Positions 50,325-59,403 of a stretch of DNA of 64,000 bases are shown here, in pieces. The notes beneath the pieces were generated by a model. That model saw nothing but the letters and a program-made list of their open reading frames with translations, had not been told where the DNA came from and did no database searches. The stretch lies in the NCBI RefSeq assembly GCF_907164575.1, contig NZ_CAJQYY010000030.1, positions 1 to 64,000 of the forward strand, given 5' to 3'. The DNA comes from Paraburkholderia gardini. Its GTDB lineage: Bacteria > Pseudomonadota > Gammaproteobacteria > Burkholderiales > Burkholderiaceae. The translations under genes were made by a program, and so were the position numbers. Numbering within the stretch: position 1 is the first letter of the stretch; each line of letters begins with the position of its first letter.

Positions 50325-51032
50325 TTACGCGCGGCTGAGAATCCGGTACAAGTCGTTTGCGCGATTCAAATGCGCACGCATCGCTTCAGCCGCGCCGTCG
50401 CCATCATGTTTCGCGATCGCATCGACGATTCGCTGATGCTCCGACAACGTTAATTCCTCGGCACCCGGCGCGCGCACTAGCGGCTGGTAGTACTCTCCCG
50501 CCCAGCGAAACAGCGATTCGACAATCGACGGAAAAATCGGATTGCCGCTGATCAACGCGATCTCGCGATGAAACGCCATGTCCCGCTCGATAAACTCCTC
50601 GAGATTGACCATTGAAGCGCGGTGCCGGGCGACACTGAGTTGCAGCCGGGCGACGTCTTCCTCCGTTGCCCGCTCCGCCGCCATACGCGCAGTACCCATC
50701 TCGAGAAAGACGCGCGCCTCTTTCAGGTGGACCAGCATGTCGGGATGGCTGCGCAGCAGATGCATCGCGCCGCCGGCAACCTGCGCGATCAGCCGGTCTG
50801 CCGTGGGAACGACGACCCTCGCGCGCTCACCGTGGACGATCTCGACGATGCCGGAGCGCTCCAGCGTTTGCAGCGCTTCGCGGATAGCCGGCCTGCCTAC
50901 CCCGTAAATTTCCATCAACTCCCGCTCGGATGGAAGCTGGGCGCCCGGCGCAATTTCGCCCGAGCGGATGCGCTCCATGAGCCGGTCGACAACTTCCTGA
51001 TACAGCTTTCGACGCTGAATGATCTCAGCCAT
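50325..51032 (-). CDS. GntR/FadR-subfamily regulator of the apiose cluster
   Basis: 235 residues. GntR winged helix LYQEVVDRLMERIRSGEIAPGAQLPSERELMEIYGVGRPAIREALQTLERSGIVEIVHGERARVVVP (residues 10-75), then an FCD all-helical effector domain with its metal-binding pattern of Asp/His (IERDMAFHREIALISGNPIF, SEHQRIVDAIAKHDGDGAAEAMRAHL). Such repressors sense sugar acids. It is downstream of, and on the same strand as, oiaK and the apionate genes. TGGTGTAATGAC at 51054-51065, close to its start, recurs before two further units of the cluster, which implies autoregulation. The effector may be apionate or a phosphorylated intermediate. Confidence 0.87.
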   Translation of the reverse strand: MAEIIQRRKLYQEVVDRLMERIRSGEIAPGAQLPSERELMEIYGVGRPAIREALQTLERSGIVEIVHGERARVVVPTADRLIAQVAGGAMHLLRSHPDMLVHLKEARVFLEMGTARMAAERATEEDVARLQLSVARHRASMVNLEEFIERDMAFHREIALISGNPIFPSIVESLFRWAGEYYQPLVRAPGAEELTLSEHQRIVDAIAKHDGDGAAEAMRAHLNRANDLYRILSRA

Positions 51033-51052
51033 AACATGTCCGCATAAAACAG

Positions 51053-51073
51053 GTGGTGTAATGACCTTACCAC
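51053..51073. promoter_or_regulatory. Putative GntR/FCD operator at its own promoter
   Basis: GTGGT (51053-51057) and ACCAC (51069-51073) form an inverted repeat spaced by 11 bp, typical of FadR-type TGGT...ACCA operators. The core TGGTGTAATGAC (51054-51065) matches TGGTATGATGAC before the apiose binding protein at 10 of 12 bases. It lies 21 bp from the start codon. Confidence 0.6.
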
Positions 51074-51177
51074 GGACCACCCGACAGATGGAAGCGTGCC
51101 AGGCGAACGGTGAGCGTGACACCGCAAGACCACTGGCCGCGGCGCAACCGTTCGCTGTTTCGACACGCGTCCCGACG

Positions 51178-52563
51178 TCACGCCCCCGACACCCGCCCTT
51201 CCCTGACTGCGCCAAAGAATGCCGCATCGCCCAGCTGGCCGCCTTTCAGCACGATTTGCAGACCATCGCGCCGCGCCTCGGCGGACCACGCGCGACACAG
51301 AGGGGCGCCTGGCGCAAGTCCTGCCACGACGCTCAGCGCATCGATACCGAGCGCGCCTGCCACTTCGCCCGAGCTGTCGCCACCCGCGACCACTACACGC
51401 GGCAGATCGAAGCGGTCGAGCAGCCGCCGCATCACCTCCGCCAATGCGTGCCCGACCATGCGCGCCGCGTCGTGGCGCGCAAGCCGTGCTGACGATGCAA
51501 TGGCGTCGAAGCCGGTTACCGCCGGATCGTCCGGCCCCTCGGCGCTATGCACGATCGTGCTGATCCCCTGAGTCAACGCCTGTCCGGCCGCCGTCACGAC
51601 GCGTTCGATCTCCGCGGCGCCATCGCGCGGATCGAGCGCCCTGTGCAAATCCAGGCGCTCCGCGTGAAAACCGTGCGCGCGCGCCCAGCCGATCTGCGCG
51701 GCCGTCACCGGCGAGCAGCTGCCGCTTGCTACAGCAATCGCCTGAACGGGTCCGGCGACGGGTAGCGATGGCGTCGGCGGTAACAGGCCGCACGCTCGCC
51801 AGTACGCCGCAAGCGCGTATTGCAAGCCCGACGACGCCGCCGTAAAGATCCCTTCACCGCGCTGCTCCCAGATCAAACGGCCCGCCGCCGCCAGCGTCTC
51901 TTCGTCGAGCACGTCGATCAGTGCCACCGGCGTGTCGGCTGCGCTCAGTGCGCGCACCCGGGTGTCGATATCGCTGCCGCGAAGCTGGATCATGTCGATC
52001 AGTTCGATGCGGCGCGCTGTCTGCCTCGCGAGATGCAGGCGAAGATCGGCCTCGTTCATCGGCGTGACGGGATGCCGTGACATCGTCGGATGCCGGTCGA
52101 GTCTGTAGCCGGCACCATCGACCGCGGCAAACAGGTTGCCGAACATCTGATAACGCTTCAGGCGCGGCGCACCCACCACCATCGGCGACCAGCTTCCGGG
52201 CATATGCTTCACGCCGATGTCGATCGCGCGGCCGATCGACCCGACCTCCGGGGACGAATCGAACGTCGAGCAAACCTTGTATTGCAGGATCGGCGCACCG
52301 AGCGCGGCAAGGCTTGCAAATGCCTCTGGCAGTTCGTCGTCCATCCAGGTGGTCGAACGTCCACGTGAAGAGCCGGCCATGCCCACGCATCGAACTTCTG
52401 GAAATCGCGCCAGCAACTCGCGCGTGGGCTGTTGCAGACACAGCACCGTCGGCACGCCGGCGGCCGACATGGCCTCCATCGCGTCCGTCGACCCGGTGAA
52501 GTCGTCACCGTAATACGCGAGCAGCAGCCCATCGGGCCACGTCGCCTCGCTCGTTCCGTTCAT
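51178..52563 (-). CDS. oiaK: 3-oxo-isoapionate kinase OiaK (DUF1537 family)
   Basis: 461 residues, four-carbon acid sugar kinase fold. N-terminal LLLAYYGDDFTGSTDAMEAMSAAGVPTVLCL is the DUF1537 DDxTG motif (about 12-20), and the C-terminal nucleotide-binding lobe has VVVAGGDSSGEVAGALGIDALSV and LCRAWSAEARRDGLQIVLKGGQLGD. In D-apionate pathways OiaK phosphorylates 3-oxo-isoapionate, supplying the substrate for the adjacent RuBisCO-like protein. ATG 52563 overlaps the stop of the upstream RLP gene by 4 bp, so the two are translationally coupled. Kinases of this family also act on threonate and erythronate, but the operon partners favour OiaK. Confidence 0.83.
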   Translation of the reverse strand: MNGTSEATWPDGLLLAYYGDDFTGSTDAMEAMSAAGVPTVLCLQQPTRELLARFPEVRCVGMAGSSRGRSTTWMDDELPEAFASLAALGAPILQYKVCSTFDSSPEVGSIGRAIDIGVKHMPGSWSPMVVGAPRLKRYQMFGNLFAAVDGAGYRLDRHPTMSRHPVTPMNEADLRLHLARQTARRIELIDMIQLRGSDIDTRVRALSAADTPVALIDVLDEETLAAAGRLIWEQRGEGIFTAASSGLQYALAAYWRACGLLPPTPSLPVAGPVQAIAVASGSCSPVTAAQIGWARAHGFHAERLDLHRALDPRDGAAEIERVVTAAGQALTQGISTIVHSAEGPDDPAVTGFDAIASSARLARHDAARMVGHALAEVMRRLLDRFDLPRVVVAGGDSSGEVAGALGIDALSVVAGLAPGAPLCRAWSAEARRDGLQIVLKGGQLGDAAFFGAVREGRVSGA

Positions 52564-53804
52564 TTCCAGAACTCCAGCGCGGCGTTCAGTGCGGGATGAC
52601 GTGCAGCATGCTGCTTCAGCGGCACCCCTGCGATGGCCGCGACCCATGCCTCGCGCAACGCCTCGACGCCTGCCGCCACGCCGCCGGGATGACCGAAAAT
52701 GCCGCCGCCGGCTGTATGAATCAGATCGGCGCAGCCGATCGCGGCGTACGTGTCCGCTGCCTGCAGGCCGGTCTGTCCCGAACTGAAGACGGGCATCGCC
52801 GGCATCGGCGCTTCGGGCATCACCGGCGCGAGCACCGCGCGCGCGGCGGCGATCACGCTGTCATCGGGTTCGCTGAACTTGTTGCGCAGTCCGTTCACAT
52901 GCAAATGGTCGGCACCGGCAAGACGCCAGATCATTTGCCACGGCGCGTAGTCCCAGCCGAGTTCCGGGCAGCGCGACAGATACCCCCAGCCGGCGCGATG
53001 CGCGTGAACCGGCAATTGCGAGTGGCGACGCAGTTCATGCAGACCGACGAGGCCGACGGAGTTCAGCACCGCCATCACGCACGTCCCGCCCTCGGCCAGC
53101 ACGAGATCGTGGCGACGACGCATCTGGTCCAGGTCGCCGGTCAGATTGAACGCGACCATCGCCTTCTTGCCGGTGCGATCCGCCTCCCGGTTGACCACGC
53201 GCATGACCGCCCGCACGCGCTCGTCGAACGGACAATGCGGACCATCCGCCTGCAACTCGTCGTCCTTGATGAAGTCGATGCCGCCCGCGACGAGTTCGCG
53301 CACCTGCTGCGCGGTCTCCGCCGCCGACAGGCCCACGCTCGGTTTGATGATCGTGCCGATCAACGGTCCGTGGGTCACGCCGCTCAGCCGCCGCGTGCCT
53401 TCGATACCGAACGCCGGCCCCGGATAGGCCGCCGCGAACGACGGCGGCAGTCTGAGCTCAGTCAGACGCAGGCCCGACACCTGGCGCAACTCGAACAGAT
53501 TGCCGGCAATCGTGGACATCAGATTCGGCAACGATGGACCGATGTTCCCGATCGGCCACGACAGTTCGAGCGTGCAACGCGTGTACGTGTCCGACGCGAT
53601 TCCACCCGGCAGGCTCGGCGCGCCAACCGTCTCCAGCACGGTGAGGCGCTCGACACGCGCGCCCGAACGGGCCTTCAGTTCCGGCGTTTCGTTGGGCAGC
53701 GCGACGAAGGTGCCGCTCGACTGTTCGCCGGCAATCACGTCGGCGGCGCGCTGTGGATCATCGCCCGTTTCGAGCCAGTAAGTGGCGTGGATACGTTCGC
53801 TCAC
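52560..53804 (-). CDS. RuBisCO-like protein of D-apionate catabolism (OiaC/OiaX type)
   Basis: 414 residues, form IV RuBisCO fold. N-terminal domain (MSERIHATYWLETGDDPQRAADVIAGEQSSGTFVALP), then the barrel with the catalytic Lys of LIGTIIKPSVGLS near 152, the metal-binding KDDE of GGIDFIKDDELQADGP near 178 and HAHRAGWGY near 265. KPSVG instead of KPKLG, and other changes, make CO2 fixation improbable. In apiose pathways such RLPs either decarboxylate 3-oxo-isoapionate 4-phosphate (OiaC) or perform a transcarboxylation/hydrolysis (OiaX). I cannot separate the two by reading; no tetrulose-phosphate genes follow, which would fit OiaX. GTG start at 53804 with AGGGA upstream. Confidence 0.8.
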   Translation of the reverse strand: MSERIHATYWLETGDDPQRAADVIAGEQSSGTFVALPNETPELKARSGARVERLTVLETVGAPSLPGGIASDTYTRCTLELSWPIGNIGPSLPNLMSTIAGNLFELRQVSGLRLTELRLPPSFAAAYPGPAFGIEGTRRLSGVTHGPLIGTIIKPSVGLSAAETAQQVRELVAGGIDFIKDDELQADGPHCPFDERVRAVMRVVNREADRTGKKAMVAFNLTGDLDQMRRRHDLVLAEGGTCVMAVLNSVGLVGLHELRRHSQLPVHAHRAGWGYLSRCPELGWDYAPWQMIWRLAGADHLHVNGLRNKFSEPDDSVIAAARAVLAPVMPEAPMPAMPVFSSGQTGLQAADTYAAIGCADLIHTAGGGIFGHPGGVAAGVEALREAWVAAIAGVPLKQHAARHPALNAALEFWK

Positions 53805-53855
53805 GATATCAGTCCCTGTTCATAAATCAGCATGCAGGCATGGTTCTCCGGTCTG

Positions 53856-54686
53856 TCAGGTAATCCGGCGAATACTCTCGGCGATCTCCGCATGATCGAA
53901 CACGTTCTTCCAGTCGTCGCGCATCAGCCGCGGCTTGCCGAATTCGATCGCCTTGTTGCACGCATCGGAGAACGCGCCGGGAATTTCGTTGAAGATCACC
54001 GCGCTCAGGATGTTCATGTGGCCGAGCAGAAAGTCGCGCGCGGCTTCCCTGGGCACGCCTCGCTTCACGGTCTCGTCCATCGCTTCGCGCATCACGTACA
54101 GCAGCGTCGCGCAGACCGTTTCCGACAGCCCGGGTTCGAGCAATGCCATCTGGTCGACACTCAGTCGATACGAGCGAAGAATCGGCGCGTAGATCACCTT
54201 CGCCACATCTTCACCGAGATCGAACGCTGCTTCCGGACCTTGCATCAGCGCGCTGGTGATCGACTGCTTCGCATACGCGCCCCCAAAGAAATCGCGGCGC
54301 GCCCTGGGATCGGCGTCGTCGTTGAAGATCAGCGGATGACACGGGTGCGCGACGAAATACGTCAGGTCGTCGCGCTTTGGCAGATGACCTGCGAACGGCG
54401 CCGCGGCATCGAGCGTCATCACCATCGTGCCCGCCGGCAGCTTCGGCGCGATCTCGTGACTGAGCTTGCCGATCAGCGTGTCAGGTACGGCGAGAATCAC
54501 CACTTGCGCGCCGTCGAGCGCTGCATCGACCGATACGCACTCGACGTTCAATTCTTCCTTGAGGCGCTTCTGTCCTGCCTCGCTCACCTCGACGTGGGCG
54601 ACGCGGTAGTCGGACTTCAACAGGTTGCTGGTGAGGCGAAAGCCCATCTTTCCGCCAGCGCCGAACAGTGCGATCTTTTCTTTCAT
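53856..54686 (-). CDS. apnO: D-apionate oxidoisomerase ApnO
   Basis: 276 residues. Rossmann start KIALFGAGGKMGFRLTSNLLKSDYRVAHVEVSE (residues 4-36), VVILAVPDTLIGKLSHEIAPKLPAGTMVMTLDAAAPFAG, HPCHPLIFNDD, and a helical C-terminal dimerisation domain of the 6-phosphogluconate-dehydrogenase-like class. ApnO oxidises D-apionate with NAD+ and moves a hydroxymethyl group, giving 3-oxo-isoapionate. Neighbours OiaK, RLP, ApnL and ApsD complete the route, so the identity is well supported. AAGGAGG before ATG 54686. Confidence 0.83.
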   Translation of the reverse strand: MKEKIALFGAGGKMGFRLTSNLLKSDYRVAHVEVSEAGQKRLKEELNVECVSVDAALDGAQVVILAVPDTLIGKLSHEIAPKLPAGTMVMTLDAAAPFAGHLPKRDDLTYFVAHPCHPLIFNDDADPRARRDFFGGAYAKQSITSALMQGPEAAFDLGEDVAKVIYAPILRSYRLSVDQMALLEPGLSETVCATLLYVMREAMDETVKRGVPREAARDFLLGHMNILSAVIFNEIPGAFSDACNKAIEFGKPRLMRDDWKNVFDHAEIAESIRRIT

Positions 54687-54727
54687 GGTGCGACCTCCTT
54701 GCATGGATTCATTGAAATGCGCGACAG

Positions 54728-56098
54728 CTAGCCTGAATGCGATTGGGGTTCGAGCGCCGCAGGTGCAGCGCCGTCGCCGGATTGCTGCAGCCGCGAGTTA
54801 CTGCAGAACGCGAAAGCGAGTCCCGCGCTAACCAGCATCAGTGCGCCGACGACAAACATGGGCATGTGATAGGAACCCGTGGCGTCCTTGACTGCGCCAG
54901 TCAGATACGGCGCGACGAAGCCCGCGAGATTGCCGATGGTGTTGATCAGCGCAATGCCCGCGGCGGCGGCGGCGCCGGACAGGAAACGCGCGGGCAGTGC
55001 CCAGAAGTTCGGCAGCGCGGAAAAGATCGCGCAAGCGGTGACGGTGATCACCGCGACGGTGGCCGCCGGCGATTGCATGTACAGCGCGACCGGGATGCTC
55101 GCCGCGCCGATCAGCGCCGGCACACCGATGTGCCAGGCACGTACGCCGTGTTTCGTCGCGTTGCGGCTCCAGAAAAACAGTGCGATTGCGGCGGGCAGAT
55201 ACGGAATGGCCGTGATCAAGCCTTTCTGGAACACGTTGAAATGCGTGCCGAACTGGCCTTCGAAGCCGCCGATGATCGTCGGAAGGAAAAATGCCAGCGC
55301 GTAGAGACCGTAGATCAGGCCGAAATACATCAGCGCGAACATCCAGACGCGGCCGCTTCTGAGCGCGGCAAACGCATGCATCGAGTGCGGTGTGGAAGCG
55401 TCGGCGCGGACGCGCTCCTCCGCTTCGAGTTCGGCGGTGAGCCAGGTTTTCTCGGCGGGTGTCAGCCAGCGCGCCTGCGATGGACGGTCAGCCAGATAAA
55501 ACCATGCCACGACGCCGATCACGATGGCCGGCACAGCGACACCGAAGAACATCACACGCCAGCCCGCGAGCCCGAGCACGCCATGCGCCTCGATCAGCAA
55601 GGCGGCGACGGGCGCACCGATCACGATCGTCAGCGGTTGCGCCAGGTAGAAGAGCGCGAGGATGTGGCTGCGATATCGCGCGGGCACCCACATGCTGAGG
55701 AACAGGATGGCGCCCGGGAAAAATCCCGCCTCGGCGACGCCGAGCAGGAAACGCAACGTGTACAGACCGGGAATGCTGCTGACCCACGTGAACAGCAGCG
55801 CGACGATGCCCCACGACACCATGATCCGCGCCAGCCAGCGACGGGCGCCGAACTTGTGCAAGGCGAGGTTGCTCGGAATTTCCAGCACGATGTAGCCGAT
55901 GAAAAACACGCCGGCTGCGAGCCCGAACTGCGCGGCGCTCAAGCCGAGATCCTTCGTCATGCCGTTCGGACCGGCGAACGAGATCGCCGTGCGGTCGAGA
56001 AAATTGATAAAGAACATCAACGCCACGAACGGCACCAGCCGGATCGACACCTTGCGTATGGCCGATCGTTCGATGGGATCCACAGGTACGGTTTGCAT
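54728..56098 (-). CDS. MFS transporter in the apiose cluster (ACS family)
   Basis: 456 residues, twelve hydrophobic segments. VSIRLVPFVALMFFINFLDRTAISFAGPNGMTKDLGLSAAQFGLAAGVFFIGYIVLEIPSNLALHKFGARRWLARIMVSWGIVALLFTWV is the standard N-terminal half of the anion:cation symporter family. The middle loop ends near LTAELEAEERVRADASTPHS. A cluster that already has an ABC importer for the free sugar would use this carrier for an acid, probably D-apionate. Its own promoter contains AACTGGTATGATGA at 56148-56161. ATG 56098 has AGGATG upstream. Confidence 0.82.
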   Translation of the reverse strand: MQTVPVDPIERSAIRKVSIRLVPFVALMFFINFLDRTAISFAGPNGMTKDLGLSAAQFGLAAGVFFIGYIVLEIPSNLALHKFGARRWLARIMVSWGIVALLFTWVSSIPGLYTLRFLLGVAEAGFFPGAILFLSMWVPARYRSHILALFYLAQPLTIVIGAPVAALLIEAHGVLGLAGWRVMFFGVAVPAIVIGVVAWFYLADRPSQARWLTPAEKTWLTAELEAEERVRADASTPHSMHAFAALRSGRVWMFALMYFGLIYGLYALAFFLPTIIGGFEGQFGTHFNVFQKGLITAIPYLPAAIALFFWSRNATKHGVRAWHIGVPALIGAASIPVALYMQSPAATVAVITVTACAIFSALPNFWALPARFLSGAAAAAGIALINTIGNLAGFVAPYLTGAVKDATGSYHMPMFVVGALMLVSAGLAFAFCSNSRLQQSGDGAAPAALEPQSHSG

Positions 56099-56147
56099 CT
56101 CACATCCTCCAGGCTGGCCGCCTTTCGTGCACATCACTCATGTGATG

Positions 56148-56161
56148 AACTGGTATGATGA
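56148..56161. promoter_or_regulatory. Shared apiose-cluster operator motif upstream of MFS gene
   Basis: AACTGGTATGATGA on the plus strand, 50 bp upstream of the minus-strand MFS start. The same 14 bases occur on the minus strand upstream of the apiose binding-protein gene (63842-63861). The MFS gene therefore has a regulated promoter of its own within the minus-strand cluster. Confidence 0.6.
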
Positions 56162-56281
56162 GTAGACCATCATGCTTGAAATTTAGACACTGGGGTATTC
56201 ACCAAGTAAGTTTCATCAGCAAGAAAAGCGGGCATCGGTCGTTCCGCCATCACGCGTTTTCGCGTTGACGTCGACAGCCGG

Positions 56282-58303
56282 TCAGGAAGATGAACGTCGG
56301 GCTTCGTATGGCGGGAAATCCCGTCCAAAAGGTGTCAGCCCGGAAGCGATCTGGACGCAGGCAAATGGATCGAGGGCGAAGGTGTCGCACCCGGTGCTGA
56401 TGGGGTCCGCCAGTACGCGCCCGACGCGCGCCTTCGCCGCCGACGATTCGTCGAGCGTCGCGACGCCCAGTTCACCCATCCTGTTCCCGCAACCGGAATC
56501 CAGCCGCACCGTGCGTTTCTCCGGCGTCAGATTGGCGATGATCAGGCGCAGGCGTCCCCCGGCGTCCCGCGCCCCGAAGCACGCAACGTCCCGAGGTCTT
56601 TCGGAGCGGCACTGCAACCGGCTTCTACCCGCCATCCGCGCCAGCGCAGCCGCGACATGAAATACCGGGTAGCGCGCCGGATCCGTGGCGCTATCGGCCA
56701 GCCCACCGGCCAGCCCACGCGGTCCTGTCAACGCGCCGAGAGTTAGACACTCGAGCGCGGCGCCTTCCAGCGCCATCGCATAACCCGCCAGCCAGGCGGC
56801 GCCAAACAGACCGCGCTGACGTGGGTCGTCACCGGCCATCGCCACGCGCGCACCTTGCGGATTGGGCATCACGCGCGAACCATACGGGTTCTGTCGCATG
56901 CCGATCGATACCGGTCCGATCGCATACGGCTGCGTGCCGATCAACGCGCGACACGAGCGCGTTATATGCGGGATCGCCTCCAGCGTTTCCATTACGCTGC
57001 GATCGTCGGCTGCGTGAACGATTGGACAGGTTGCATGCGTGACCCAATCGACCCGATCCAGTGGCGGCCGCTTCCGGTTGAGTTCCGTGAAGTAACTCAG
57101 CATCCCGCCGCCCAGACGCAAATCCGGAAACGCCCGACGGCAGGCGCGGTACACATCGTCCAGCGACGGGCACGGCGGGCTGCTGCTCCCCGGCGGATTC
57201 GACTGCCGGTGTACGGACGGACTGACGACGATGCCGGTCAACGCGAGCCCGGCCTGCCGGATCTGTACCGCAATCGATTGCAATTCCTCTTCAGGAGCGC
57301 CGACGCCGGGCAGCGCGCATTCAAGCACGGCCGCAATCCCGGCGCGACGCTGGAATTGCGCGAACCGGTCGAGCTCCGCCTGACCGTGACCGGCGAGCGG
57401 ATCGAAGTGCAGCGTCAGTTGCTGCGGCGCGAGTTCGGCCAGCAACGGCAGATTCGCAAACGCCGCGTCGATCTCATCGGGTGCAATCGCGACGCCGAGA
57501 GCGGGCATGGGTTCGTTCATGCCGTGCAGGTCGATCAGGACTTTGCATTCCCGATGCGGCACTGCCGGCAACGCGGGCGATTGCTCCCGCGCGGCTTCGA
57601 TCTGAAGACGCACCGACTGCTCGTGCGTCGAGCCCGCGTCCATCGTATAGGGCCACGGCAGTTCGAGCGGCCGCGAGTAAGTCTTGAACGACGCGTCCGA
57701 CCAGTTGCGCTGGTCTTCCATTTCGAAGACGTCACCCGTGAAAGAGCAGCGTACGTTCAGCCCTGACGCAGGCGAATGCTCGATCGTGCGGATGTCCTTG
57801 AACGGTTGCCACGGATCGATCAATGCGGGAAACGACGACGCGTCGACCGTGCCGTCGCCATGCCCGACGCGCGCCGCCGCGCCCGCCACGCCGTCGACCG
57901 GATGCAGAACCACGAAGCCGCAGCGCGCGGCAAGAAAGTCGGTTTGCGCCGTCGCGCGCGCGCGGAATTCGAGCGCGCCGTCAGCGTCGCAATCAATCGT
58001 GACCGCACAGGTCAGGACGTGGCCGTCGGGATTCGTGCATTCGGCGGTGTACGAGACACGGAAGCGTTCCGCATGCGAGTCGACTTCGATGTCGCGTATC
58101 ACGGGCCGGCAGGTGCCCCAATCCCGGTCGCGCACGAGCCAGGCGATCGCCCGTATGACTTCGGTGCCCCGATAACGGATATCGCGCAACGCGCCGTCGA
58201 CGAGCATCGTGGACCACGGTCCGGTCGCCAGAGTCTGCCCTTGCGCTTCGATCTGCGAGGTGCCGTAATACACGTGCGCGAGCGCGGTCTCACGATCATT
58301 CAT
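56282..58303 (-). CDS. apnL: D-apionolactonase ApnL
   Basis: 673 residues. It begins YYGTSQIEAQGQTLATGPWSTMLVDGALRDIRYRGTEVIRAIAWLVRDRDWGTCRPVIRDIEVDSHAERFRVSYTAEC, the signature of the apionolactonase family, followed by a TIM-barrel-like half (LTLHFDPLAGHGQAELDRFAQFQRRAGIAAVLECALPGVG). ApnL hydrolyses D-apionolactone, the product of apiose dehydrogenase, to D-apionate. ATG 58303 overlaps the apsD stop by 4 bp (ATGA), fixing the start and coupling the two enzymes. Two further minus-strand genes (MFS, apnO) follow. Confidence 0.83.
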   Translation of the reverse strand: MNDRETALAHVYYGTSQIEAQGQTLATGPWSTMLVDGALRDIRYRGTEVIRAIAWLVRDRDWGTCRPVIRDIEVDSHAERFRVSYTAECTNPDGHVLTCAVTIDCDADGALEFRARATAQTDFLAARCGFVVLHPVDGVAGAAARVGHGDGTVDASSFPALIDPWQPFKDIRTIEHSPASGLNVRCSFTGDVFEMEDQRNWSDASFKTYSRPLELPWPYTMDAGSTHEQSVRLQIEAAREQSPALPAVPHRECKVLIDLHGMNEPMPALGVAIAPDEIDAAFANLPLLAELAPQQLTLHFDPLAGHGQAELDRFAQFQRRAGIAAVLECALPGVGAPEEELQSIAVQIRQAGLALTGIVVSPSVHRQSNPPGSSSPPCPSLDDVYRACRRAFPDLRLGGGMLSYFTELNRKRPPLDRVDWVTHATCPIVHAADDRSVMETLEAIPHITRSCRALIGTQPYAIGPVSIGMRQNPYGSRVMPNPQGARVAMAGDDPRQRGLFGAAWLAGYAMALEGAALECLTLGALTGPRGLAGGLADSATDPARYPVFHVAAALARMAGRSRLQCRSERPRDVACFGARDAGGRLRLIIANLTPEKRTVRLDSGCGNRMGELGVATLDESSAAKARVGRVLADPISTGCDTFALDPFACVQIASGLTPFGRDFPPYEARRSSS

Positions 58304-59400
58304 CGCGACACCGCGCTCAACGAACCGGACGTGTCCACGGTCGCTTCTTCTTCGAGCGACTTCAACGTCACCGTTCGACCTTCGCGCGCGGAAAGATAAG
58401 TTGCTTCGACCAGCGTGAGTGTCTTCAGATTGTCGCGGCCGCTCGTCGCCGGTTCGCATCCATTGCGAAGGCATTCGATCCAGTGCCGCTGAATGTTCAG
58501 GACGCTGCCCTGAATGGCCTCCCAGGGCGCGGATGCCCACGCCAACGGCGGCGGCGTCACGGTTTGCCTGTGCGTGCCGTCACGGTTGTGGATCTCCAGT
58601 TGATAGTCCGCCGACAATCGCAGCGTGCCGTCCGCACCATCCACTTCGATCAACGTCTGCGGAAACAGCTCCTGCACGCGCCGCGATGCATAGCTGCAGT
58701 CCACCACGCTCGTCACGCCGGACTCATGCGTCAGCAGAATCGTCGCGACGTCTTCACCGGCGATTGCAGGATTCACCCGCGAGGTGGTCGCACTGAGGCG
58801 TTCGACGTCGCCAAACAGGAACCGTGCAATATCGAGGACATGAATGCCAAGATCTTCGACGATGAAGCGCTCGTTCCGCGCGAGATACGGTTGTCCGCTG
58901 AACACGTCGAACGCTGAACGAAACGATACCCTGCCCCAGAACGGCGCGCCAATCAGACCGTCTTGAAGCGCGCGGCCCACGGCCTGAATGGCAGGCTGCC
59001 AGCGAAAGTTCTCATGGACCATCAACGGCACACCGGCCTGATCGCACGCGGCAACCATCGCGCGTGCATCGGCTAGTGTCAACGCGAACGGCTTCTGGCA
59101 GATCGTCGCGACGCCTGCATGTGCCGCCATTTCGACGAGCAGGCGGTGGCTCGGCGCGGTCGTGGCGATGTCGACGAAATCCAGTTTCTCCGCGCTCAAC
59201 ATCGCCGCTGCGTCCGTGTATAAACGCTCGATACCGAACGCCTGCCCGGTTGCCTGTAACCGCTCGCTATCCGCGTCGCACAGCGCGACGATTTCAGCGG
59301 TGTCGATGTCCTGCCAGGCATGCAGATGGTTTCGCGAGAAGAACCCGCATCCGGTCAACCCGCCCCTGAAGCGCTTCGCCCCCGCGTTTTTTGCGTTCAT
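58300..59400 (-). CDS. apsD: D-apiose dehydrogenase ApsD (Gfo/Idh/MocA family)
   Basis: 366 residues. NAD(P)-binding GGLTGCGFFSRNHLHAWQDIDTAEIVALCDADSERLQATGQAFGI (about 13-57), the catalytic Lys in TICQKPFALTLADARAMVAACDQAGVPLMVHENFRW (about 102-135), and His of VEDLGIHVLDIARFLFGDV near 195 are the family hallmarks. ApsD oxidises D-apiose to D-apionolactone. Located 4 bp after the ABC permease stop and overlapping apnL. A MocA-type inositol dehydrogenase is the general alternative, but the operon argues for apiose. Confidence 0.83.
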   Translation of the reverse strand: MNAKNAGAKRFRGGLTGCGFFSRNHLHAWQDIDTAEIVALCDADSERLQATGQAFGIERLYTDAAAMLSAEKLDFVDIATTAPSHRLLVEMAAHAGVATICQKPFALTLADARAMVAACDQAGVPLMVHENFRWQPAIQAVGRALQDGLIGAPFWGRVSFRSAFDVFSGQPYLARNERFIVEDLGIHVLDIARFLFGDVERLSATTSRVNPAIAGEDVATILLTHESGVTSVVDCSYASRRVQELFPQTLIEVDGADGTLRLSADYQLEIHNRDGTHRQTVTPPPLAWASAPWEAIQGSVLNIQRHWIECLRNGCEPATSGRDNLKTLTLVEATYLSAREGRTVTLKSLEEEATVDTSGSLSAVSR

Positions 59401-59403
59401 CGT

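Noticed and set aside
52596..53825. Plus-strand frame of 409 codons opposite the RuBisCO-like gene
   Set aside because: Antisense shadow with biased arginine-rich composition.
54737..56158. Plus-strand frame of 473 codons opposite the apiose-cluster MFS gene
   Set aside because: Antisense shadow of a membrane protein; it is highly charged and has no recognisable domain.
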